Origin: Amoebophrya sp. AT5.2
Lineage: Eukaryota; Sar; Dinophyceae; Syndiniales; Amoebophryaceae
Direction of reading: 5' to 3'
Assembly (NCBI GenBank): GCA_005223375.1
Contig: RXOD01005070.1
Location: 1 to 16,082, forward strand
DNA: 16,082 nt
Part shown: positions 9,587 to 16,082 of the stretch, in pieces
Numbering within the stretch: the first letter of the stretch is position 1
Layout of the letters: every line of letters starts with the position of its first letter
Made by a program: the position numbers and the translations under genes
Notes under the pieces: model-generated
What the model was told of the DNA's origin: nothing
The model's database searches: none
What the model saw: only the letters and a program-made list of their open reading frames with translations

Positions 9587-11012
9587 ATGCACCCCCTCTC
9601 CCAGATTGACGCGCTGGAGGCGAAGGTCGCGGACCTGGAGTCTTTGGGCGACCGCGACGGCGTGATCGAGTGCCGCATCCACCAGCTGGCTGTGACCCAA
9701 TTGCTCGTGGACGTGCACGACCTGCCCATCGCGGCCGCGTGCCACCAGCACTGCCTCCTCTCGGAGGCCTACTCCATGGGCGGCTACGTGCCGCAGGCGC
9801 TGGAGCACGTCCACTACGGCCAGCAGATTGTGGACTCGCAGATCTACGACAACGGCCCCTCGCACCGGCTGGGCAGCTCGCTTTGTCTCGCGGAGGGGTT
9901 CGCCTACGTGGCGGAGGGCAAAGACTACGACCTAGCGATGCAGTGCCTGCTGAAGGCGAGCGCGCTCCTGAAGCAGGCGTACGGAGCGGAAGACCTGCAG
10001 CTAGCGCGCTGCTTCGAGCTGCTGGGAAAGGTGACGACCATAAAGAAGCAGTACGCAGAAGCATTAGAACATTTGAGCACGGCGTGGGAGATCAGAGAAG
10101 GAGCGCTGGGATGGGAACACGAACAGACGCTGCTGCTCTGGCTGGACATGGCGTGGGTGCATTCGCTGAATGGGGAGAAGGAAGAAGCGCTGTATTCTCA
10201 TGATCTGATTTTTACTCTGGCAGGGAAGCGAAGGTGGGTGCAGAAGCAGGAATTATTGATCGCGACAGCGCTTGGACCTTCGCGAGTGTGCTCGTCCTTT
10301 TGTTTTCGTCCCCGACCCCGAGCAACTTATTTTTTTAGAGATTTATAAGTAAATGCCCCCGAGGACGCTATTGATTTTGACACCAATCGCACCCCGCAGG
10401 TCGCTCCAGCAGTCCGTCGTCGACAAAGTGATCAAGTTGGGGAAGCATCCTTCCCTCGCCGCCGACGCTGGGTTGCGGCTCGCAAAATGGACGGACACCA
10501 AAACTGCACTGGACAAGCTTCGCGCCGTCGAGAAGATCGTGCTGGACGGGCTTGGCACCGACGACCCCAAAACGGTCGAGGTGAAGCGCGAGCTGGCGCT
10601 TCTGTTGATCAAGCGACGCGAACACGACCAGGCCCTGGAATACCTCAACGACGTGCAGTACTATCGAGAAATAAAGAAATAAAAGTTTCTTTGTCAGTCA
10701 CAGTCAGTCTCTCACTCTCTACTCTACTCTACTCTACTCACTCTCATCAAGACGAAGATTGTCTGTACATCGTTGCTCGACAGGTCTCTCGAGCGTGGCT
10801 TGTACGGCCCACAGTCGGTGCAGTTGGCGCGCACGCTGAAAGCCCTCGGCACGGTGTACATGCTCAAGGGAAGCCGATTTTTCCCAGAGGCGGCGGAGGC
10901 CTTGCAGCAGTCCCTTCAGGTGTTCGAAGCGAATGCAACCCCTCCAGCAGTGATTCAGGACGTAAAACAAAAACTGCAAACCATTTCCGAACAGTCAACA
11001 AAGAAACTGTAA
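9587..11012 (+). CDS. TPR (tetratricopeptide) repeat protein, three exons
   Basis: The exons are 9587-10233, 10400-10657 and 10784-11012, together 1134 nt or 377 residues, with TAA at 11010. Each junction restores the frame: AG+G gives Arg at the first, CA+G gives Gln at the second. The protein is a run of paired helices with TPR spacing: a start MHPLSQIDALEAKVADL, then units around IAAACHQHCLLSEAYSMG, LCLAEGFAYVAEGKDYDLAM, LARCFELLGKVTTIKKQY, LLLWLDMAWVHSLNGEKEEA, VKRELALLLIKRREHDQALE and LARTLKALGTVYMLKG. Alternating units of roughly 40 residues with Tyr-Gly-x-x-x-x-x-Leu-Ala links resemble kinesin-light-chain or TTC23-type TPRs, which act as protein-binding scaffolds. The exact family is not settled. 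There is no signal peptide or membrane helix, so it is probably cytoplasmic. Confidence 0.82.
10234..10399 (+). other. TPR gene intron 1 (GT-AG, phase 2)
   Basis: The exon end is GGGAAGCGAAG before GTGGGT; the acceptor is ACCCCGCAG before GTCGCTCC. Length is 166 nt. The first exon's frame runs on into a low-similarity tail and stops inside the intron, while the spliced frame continues the TPR helices. Both boundaries read AG/GT. Confidence 0.8.
10658..10783 (+). other. TPR gene intron 2 (GT-AG, phase 2)
   Basis: The donor is GTACTATC after GACGTGCA; the acceptor is TGCTCGACAG before GTCTCTCG. Length is 126 nt. Unspliced, the frame stops within the intron after REIKK. Spliced, it reads LNDVQSLERGLYG and continues the repeats. 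Confidence 0.75.
10718..10737 (+). repeat. Pentanucleotide microsatellite inside TPR intron 2
   Basis: There are four perfect TCTAC copies within a pyrimidine-rich run (about 10707-10745). It lies some 40 nt upstream of the acceptor and could serve as a long polypyrimidine tract. Confidence 0.85.
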
Positions 11013-11618
11013 GTAGTGGAAGGAGTACAAGTGTTGCAAGAAGCAGAAGGCACTCCTGTTAGTAGTTGTGCACCAGTTTCCGTTTAGTCGTACTCGTATA
11101 TATTTCCCTGTTCTCCACCGTGGCGAAATCATGAAGGCGTCGTGGAAACCATGATCAAAGACGGCAGCGGCGCATCAAACGGCCAGTCAAGCGAGTGCTC
11201 GCAGAACTCTCCATCCCCAAGATAGCGTGTGGATGATCTTGCTAGTAGCAGGTCCAGGGTCGGCTCTGCCTTCGTCGTGAATAGGACTAAAGAAAGTGAT
11301 ATATCTCGGCCTCGCTCACCCTCACGCTCAGCGCTCGCTCTCAACTAGTCTGTATCCTATTCCAATTCGTTAGGCAGCAACAAGGGCGACGGCGACTATA
11401 CTTTGTTTTATATATTAGGTGATTGGCGCAAGCACCTTTCGTGGTTGCTGCACTCACTCTTATATATAATATTCACTGATGACTTCACACTGCCACCGTC
11501 GCTGTCCTTCGTGAAAAAAAACCCTGCAGATGCAGGACTTAGACCTTGCGCAACGAGTATAGTGTGGAGAAGGTGGTGTCAGAACGATTCTGACCAGCAC
11601 ATCAAAATCCAAAACCAA
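11013..11618. other. Intergenic / untranslated region between TPR and PARP genes
   Basis: There is no convincing gene here. An open frame joined to the PARP frame begins at about 11403, but only with a TTG codon and without similarity, so I treat it as 5' UTR. An AT-rich run (TATATATAATATT, from 11461) and a small inverted repeat CCTGCA-GA-TGCAGG (11523-11536) lie about 80-160 nt before the PARP start codon. Confidence 0.5.
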
Positions 11619-13973
11619 ATGGCTTCTTCCTCCTCTTCGTCGCGCCTTTTCGGCGCCCACCTGAAGAACGGCGTGGTGATCGACAGCAATGACCACGCCA
11701 GTCAGTACCACGTACTGCAGGAGGGGAGCATGCTTTACGATGTCAAGCTGAACCAGGTTTCGTTGACGCGCAACAACAATAAATACTACATCATCCAGCT
11801 GCTCGAGCATGACTCCAAGCGTGGTTACAAGCTCTGGACGCGCTGGGGCCGCACCGGGTCCCCGGGGCAGCATGCGGAACTCACCTTCGCGGTGGGAGCA
11901 GCGGGAGCCGGAGCTTCTAGTGGCCCCCGCGGAGTTTTGAGTCAGGGGAAAGAAGCGGCAGTGAACGCGTTCAAGGAGAAATTCAAGGAAAAAACGAAAA
12001 ACGAGTGGACGGGAGACATGTCGAAATTCCGCCAGGCGGAAGGCAAGTACCTGTGGATGGACACAGTCGCGAACGCTACGATGCCAAGCGTCAGGAATTA
12101 CGACCCAAGCACACTGCCGGAGCCGCTGCAGCTCCTCATGGAGCTGATCTGCGACGAAGGTAATTTTTCATGTAGTTGGAGGCAACAAAATTCAAATTGA
12201 TGCACTCTACTCGAAAAATTGCGAAAAAAAAAACCAGACCTGATTGAGCAGGAGGTGAGCGAGATCGGGATTGACACGGCGACGATGCCCATCGGGTTGG
12301 TCTCCGAGAAGAGGATAGGGGAGGGGTTCGAGGTGCTGCGGGAAATCCACAACGAGCTCAACAAGGTAGACCGCAACCTAGCAAAGCTAGAGCGCCTCAC
12401 CAGCGAGTACTTCACACTCATCCCGCACGACGTCGGCTTCAAAAAGATGGAGGTACGGTAAAAAATAAGAAGATGGCTCAAACAACTTTTACTTTCCACA
12501 CGTAGTACCTACGGAGGGGACGCTTTATTGCTTCGTGTGCTGGTGTGCGGACGAGAGTTTTCTTCTTTGTGTGGTACTGGCTATGTAGAACTTCTAGGCA
12601 GACCACGAGGAGTTTGAGTTTCAAATGCAAAGCCAAATCCAAATCCGCGACGAACTGTACAACAGAGCTTCCTGATCAACACTCCCGCTCGTCTGAGCAC
12701 CGAAGTGGTCGCCTTGAAGCGGCTCCAGGAGGCTGCTGCCTCCTACCGTCTCTTCCAGCGCCAGGAGTCGGACAAAGCGACGATATCCGAGATTGACAAG
12801 ATACATCCGCACGACCTGCGCTACCGAAAGATAAATCGGAAGCTGACGCCGCTGGAACCCACCCACGTGATGCATACACTGGTGGACCACATGACTCGCA
12901 ATCTGCACGCAAAGCGCCACACTGGCTTCAGACTCAAGCTCGAGCGCGTGTTTGCGCTCGACTTGAAGACGTCCTGCGGGGCGGGCGAGGGAGCGCCGGA
13001 AGAAGCAGGCTTCAACAGACAGCTGCTCTGGTACGGCGGACCACTCAAACAGTGGGCAAACGTGCTCACAAACGGTAAATGCTCAGAACTCTTGGCTGCA
13101 GTCTCGGCGTTCAAATGAAAGAAGTAGTCGTATTAGAAGTTTTCTTGTTGTGCGAGCGCCTCTATCTCTGATTCTGAACGCACATCCAACTGAAAAGCGC
13201 CCCCTTCCCCGTACAAAAGCAAAACGAACACTGGCAACCGAAACGCAGGCCTCACGCTTCCGTCCGCCGCCCCTACGACCGAGCGGTCCACTTCCAAGGC
13301 CGGCTTCGCAGCCAGCGACAGCAGCCAGTGGTGGCGCGACCTTCCTTTCGACCAGGTGGGTCAGCAGCTCGGCGGCCCGGCGCTGTACTTCCACGATTGT
13401 CTCTCCTACGCCGCCCGCCGCTGTTGCGCCACCGAGAACGACAACCGGGGGTTTTTGCTGCTCTGTGAAGTAGCGCTCGGCGAAGTGCTGTCGGTGACGC
13501 GGCCCAACCCCGCACTCAATCACCACGTCGTGCGGAACGAGTGCGGAAAGCAATCCGTGATGGCGGTAGGAACCGACATGCCGTGCAAGTGGGTGCAGTT
13601 CACGACAGACAAACTGGACGAATACAACGGGAGGCGCAGCGGTAGCTCCAAAAGCACCGGTGGAGTAGGTGGCGGCGGGTTGACGAAGCACATAAAAGCA
13701 GACCCAGGGGCTGCTCCAGAGAACGAGGCGCAACCAATGGAGGTCGACGGGGAAGGCATTCCGCCCCAGGCAGCGGTGGCAGGCACAACAGGGGAGGCTG
13801 CAGAAGAGGGGGGTAAAAAGTTAGCCTCGGCAGTGGTAATGCCGGTAGGTGAGTTGAAGAAGGTTCAATTGCGCGAAACGACCTTCTTCGCCATGAACGA
13901 ATATGCCGTCTACAGCGCAGCCCAGGTGCTGCCACGCTTCTTGTGCCAGTTCGAATTCGAATTCCAGAGCTGA
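11619..13973 (+). CDS. PARP2/3-type protein (WGR + helical + ART domains), probably inactive
   Basis: The exons are 11619-12159, 12238-12452, 12666-13074 and 13249-13973, 629 residues, from ATG (AACCAAATGG) to TGA. Residues about 6-140 form a WGR domain (LWTRWGRTGSPGQ; W76-G-R). Next comes the PARP helical regulatory domain: PSTLPEPLQLLMELICDE, then MPIGLVSEKRIGEGFEVLREI and FTLIPHDVGFKK. The ADP-ribosyltransferase domain includes FNRQLLWYGGPLKQWANVL, ALYFHD, LLLCEVALG and NEYAVYSAAQV. In active PARPs the WGR senses DNA ends, the helical domain restrains the active site, and NAD+ is used to make ADP-ribose. Here the motif LLWHG is LLWYG (codon 13032), and the positions matching human PARP1 Ser904 and Tyr907 are Ala and Arg (13410, 13419). 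The triad Glu (codon 13899) and the Tyr of YFHD (13386) remain. A Gly/Ala/Glu-rich insert (about 13630-13830) separates the last conserved blocks. There are no N-terminal zinc fingers, so it is not PARP1-like. Confidence 0.9.
12160..12237 (+). other. PARP gene intron 1 (GT-AG, phase 1)
   Basis: The donor is GTAATTTTT after GACGAAG; the acceptor is CCAG before ACCTGATTG. Length is 78 nt. The join reads LICDE-DLIEQEVSEIG, as expected for the PARP helical domain. A run of A residues, not pyrimidines, precedes the acceptor. Confidence 0.85.
12453..12665 (+). other. PARP gene intron 2 (GT-AG, exact ends uncertain)
   Basis: One solution is donor GTACGG at 12453 with acceptor CAG ending at 12665 (phase 0, GFKKME-SFLINT). 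The other is donor GTAAAA at 12458 with AG ending at 12667 (phase 2, GFKKMEVR-FLINT). Both keep the frame and fit the PARP spacing between PHDxGxKK and the next helix. I chose the first because both ends match AG/GT and CAG better. Confidence 0.65.
13075..13248 (+). other. PARP gene intron 3 (GT-AG, phase 1)
   Basis: The donor is GTAAATGC after ACAAACG; the acceptor is AAACGCAG before GCCTCACG. Length is 174 nt. The join reads WANVLTNG-LTLPSAAP, matching the PARP order in which a Gly-Leu follows the NAD-binding strand. Confidence 0.82.
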
Positions 13974-14189
13974 TGAGGAAAACTTGAAACTTTTTTTACT
14001 TGATACACAGAAAAAAAAAGAAAGCGAATGATGTAGCCGTCACGCGCATTATTTTGGTGAAAACTTTTATTGTCGAAGCAGGACCGCAGTTCCGGCGTCG
14101 CCAATCATGAGTTCGCCGTGATGGTGATGCAGTTTCTAGAAGAAAGATAGTCTAGTCTTCATTCCTGTCGTGCTTCGTCGTCTTCTTGA
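13974..14189. other. Spacer between PARP stop and LINE fragment
   Basis: This is 216 nt with a T7 run and an A-rich run near 13990-14025 and no gene. The exact left border of the retrotransposon is not visible; its frame is open from about 14151, but recognisable protein starts only near 14205-14214. Confidence 0.5.
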
Positions 14190-15992
14190 ATTACATACAG
14201 TTCTCAGCCCTGTCGGCAGGGATCGTCTCTGTCGCCGTTGCTGTTCGTGTTGTGCCTCGGCTTCGCGATGCTGCAGTTCGGCAAGACCATGCAGGAGGAA
14301 AGACACTGGACGGCAGAGGAGGCGGAGAAATTCGCCCTCACATGGCTAGGCTTCGTGGACGACCTAGTCACGAAGGGCAGGAGCGAGGAGGAAGCACAAT
14401 TTGCACTCCAGGAACTAGCAGCAGCGTGCAGGTTTGTCGGGCTAGAGCTGAACACCGAGAAAACCGAAGCCATGAGCTTCGGGCTACTGCCTGCGCGAAA
14501 AGACAACGAACAGGCTATGATGGAGAGGATCCACGACGAGGACGGGGAAAAAGGCTGGCTGGTGGAATACGATGGGATCGACCTCCGCCCAGAGTGGAAG
14601 GAGAAGGCGAGGCAGATCTGCTGGAAGCCAGAATACGGGAGGCCCACGCACTGGTTAGCGTGGGAAAGCGGGCGGATGAATTGCTGCGCATATGGGTGCA
14701 AGGGATGGGTGCACACGGACCGGGGGCAGAAGTTCCGCGTCACGCGGCTAGGGATGCGGCAGTACGTGAAAGGGGAACAAAACAAATTCATCTGTCCGCG
14801 GTGCGGGGATGTGCTCGCAGACGCGAGGGCACTCCTGCACCACCGGGGCAGCGGCTTCTGTCGCGTCGACAAGACCGACCAGCAGCTGCGGCAGCTGCGG
14901 ATCGGTCGGCAGCAGGAGGAGAAGCAGAAAGTGGACAGGCGGAAAAAGGTAGTTGTGCCCGTACAACTATCGACGCAGGACGGCGAGATAGGCACGGTGG
15001 GGGCGTTCAAGTACTTGGGCACCCTCATCGACAACGCAGGCAGAACAGGGGGCGAGGTCACCAGGAGGGCAGGCATAGCAACAGCCACTGTGGGGCAGCT
15101 GCGGCGCATTTGGAGGAGCGGGCAGCTGCGGCCGGAGCTAAAGGCGATCCTATATGAGTCGCTCGCAGCATCGGTTGCCCTATACAACGCAGAAACCTGG
15201 ACCATCACAGCAGCAGACTGGGGCGCCTTGAGGCGCTTCCAGCTAAGCACCCTAAGAACGGTAGCAGGGGAGCAAGAATGGACGCACATCATAGGGGAAG
15301 CAGAGAGCACCGCAGCGGAGCGGGCGGACGGCGCGCAGGAGGCAGAAGAGGAAGAAGACCGCACTAGTAGGTGGGAGCTCTGCAAGCGGCTGGGAATAGC
15401 ACCCATCGAGGAGGCAGTGCGAGAAAAGCGCGTAGCATGGGCGGCCCACGCCCTGAGGGACGCGGGCGCAGAAGGATCGGGCGAGCGGATCCAGAGGGAG
15501 TGCGCAAGGAAGACAGAGTGGGGCAAGCAGCTAGCAGCAGACCTAGAGCACTACGGCCTCACACTGGTCCGGCTGCAGTCGATGGAGGCGGCAGCGGTCA
15601 GAGAGGTGCTAGTAGAAAAAAGGCAGTTGGCCACTGGCAGGAAGAAAAAGGGACGCAGGAGAAGATCCAGAACCAGCGGCAGAACGAAGAAGATGCGAGA
15701 AGACCGGCGGATAAATTTGGACCAGATAGCGGAAGAACGAAGACAGAAAGCCGAACAGGTCCGGCAGCTGTTGGAGAAGATCAACAACAAAAAATGGGCA
15801 AGAGTGCCCAACGCCGGGGTAGACGACTGGCAGCTCGTCGATGACGAGACCGTGAAGTTTAGGGTTTCGTTGGATGACTGTTGTGAAAACACAGGTAGGG
15901 AGTACAGGGTTGTGGAACATCAGATGTTCTACAAAGCGAGGGATGGTCGTTACAAAATCGACGACCCGGTCGGAGTAGCAGCAATCAGTTAA
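14190..15992 (+). CDS. LINE reverse transcriptase, C-terminal part (5' truncated)
   Basis: About 600 codons are open to TAA at 15990, with no ATG at the left. The RT landmarks in order are RQGSSLSPLLF (14214), the catalytic FVDD (14352; usual form YADD or FADD), LNTEKTEAMS (14448), FKYLGTLID (15006), then SLAASVALYNAETWTI, FQLSTLRTV and the common LINE tail VREKRVAWAAHALRD. The two catalytic Asp are kept. Between LNTEKTEAM and FKYLG lie about 176 residues, far more than usual. They carry CCAYGC (14682-14699) and CPRCG, HH and FC (14793-14861), a zinc-finger-like set. A basic stretch GRKKKGRRRRSR (about 15640-15680) and a helical, charged segment precede the unknown C-terminus. The enzyme would copy its own RNA at a nicked target, but this copy lacks the RT N-terminus and should be inactive. 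The frame is otherwise undamaged. Confidence 0.9.
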   Translation: MTYSSQPCRQGSSLSPLLFVLCLGFAMLQFGKTMQEERHWTAEEAEKFALTWLGFVDDLVTKGRSEEEAQFALQELAAACRFVGLELNTEKTEAMSFGLLPARKDNEQAMMERIHDEDGEKGWLVEYDGIDLRPEWKEKARQICWKPEYGRPTHWLAWESGRMNCCAYGCKGWVHTDRGQKFRVTRLGMRQYVKGEQNKFICPRCGDVLADARALLHHRGSGFCRVDKTDQQLRQLRIGRQQEEKQKVDRRKKVVVPVQLSTQDGEIGTVGAFKYLGTLIDNAGRTGGEVTRRAGIATATVGQLRRIWRSGQLRPELKAILYESLAASVALYNAETWTITAADWGALRRFQLSTLRTVAGEQEWTHIIGEAESTAAERADGAQEAEEEEDRTSRWELCKRLGIAPIEEAVREKRVAWAAHALRDAGAEGSGERIQRECARKTEWGKQLAADLEHYGLTLVRLQSMEAAAVREVLVEKRQLATGRKKKGRRRRSRTSGRTKKMREDRRINLDQIAEERRQKAEQVRQLLEKINNKKWARVPNAGVDDWQLVDDETVKFRVSLDDCCENTGREYRVVEHQMFYKARDGRYKIDDPVGVAAIS

Positions 15993-16063
15993 GAACGCTC
16001 TGCGCGCACGTCTCGAAAATTGATCATGACAAAAGACGTTGGTCGAGAAGCCAGACAGACGCT

Positions 16064-16082
16064 AATGAATGAATGAATGAAT
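16064..16082 (+). repeat. Tetranucleotide (AATG)n tail at LINE 3' end
   Basis: There are four AATG copies plus AAT to the window edge, probably continuing. They follow the ORF stop by about 70 nt. Several LINE clades end in short tandem repeats instead of poly(A). Confidence 0.85.

Larger units (their letters stand above)
14190..16082 (+). mobile_element. 5'-truncated non-LTR (LINE-type) retrotransposon, 3' end runs off window
   Basis: The element begins abruptly in the middle of the reverse transcriptase, has one long ORF to 15992, a UTR of only about 70 nt, and ends in tandem AATG repeats at the window edge. Loss of the 5' end and a simple-repeat 3' tail are typical of LINE copies made by target-primed reverse transcription. 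No endonuclease domain is present in the surviving part. It lies about 200 nt past the PARP stop in the same orientation. The clade is not assigned. Confidence 0.88.

Noticed and set aside
12598..12674. Frame ADHEEFEFQ... as a PARP exon
   Set aside because: It stops after 25 codons and does not align with the PARP helical domain, while skipping it joins GFKK directly to the LINTPARLSTE block as in other PARPs. It is kept only as a possible alternative splice product.
14186..15157. 323-codon plus frame overlapping the RT ORF
   Set aside because: It is a shadow in another frame of the RT coding region, Arg/Gly-rich with no motif.
14204..15526. 440-codon minus-strand frame over the retrotransposon
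   Set aside because: The plus strand carries unmistakable reverse-transcriptase motifs; the antisense frame is Ser/Cys-rich and shows none.

Overview
The window is nuclear DNA of a eukaryote, not a bacterium. Several reading frames only become complete protein domains when GT-AG introns of about 80-210 nt are removed. No bacterial operon or ribosome-binding-site structure is seen. All six coding units lie head-to-tail on the + strand, exons are GC-rich, and long low-complexity tracts are common. A non-LTR retrotransposon sits at the right end. This suits a protist, and one-way gene arrays with LINEs recall the dinoflagellate/alveolate lineage (for example Syndiniales, Perkinsus-like or photosynthetic relatives). 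I could not find a dinoflagellate spliced-leader sequence, so the lineage call is an inference of low to moderate confidence.

Layout. (1) 23-3903: the 3' part of a large polytopic membrane protein whose hydrophobic islands are separated by long disordered stretches. It ends with an intron (3619-3735) that consists almost entirely of three tandem copies of a 38-bp unit. (2) 4452-5546: a short secreted or ER-entering orphan protein with a signal peptide. (3) 6855-8552: a basic, coiled-coil-containing orphan protein with a small Ser-Gly repeat. (4) 9587-11012: a three-exon TPR protein. (5) 11619-13973: a four-exon PARP of the PARP2/3 layout (WGR, helical regulatory domain, ADP-ribosyltransferase domain). 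Its catalytic His is Tyr and other nicotinamide-pocket residues are replaced. (6) About 14190-16082: a 5'-truncated LINE-type retrotransposon. It retains the C-terminal half of its reverse transcriptase, an unusual zinc-finger-like insertion, a basic tail and a tetranucleotide 3' repeat.

The genes do not form an obvious pathway. Gaps of 0.5-1.3 kb hold no convincing gene; a few inverted and direct repeats are recorded there. The observations most worth a second look are the apparently inactive PARP, the intron made of tandem repeats (with an 11-bp direct repeat flanking it), and the Cys/His module inserted inside the LINE reverse transcriptase.
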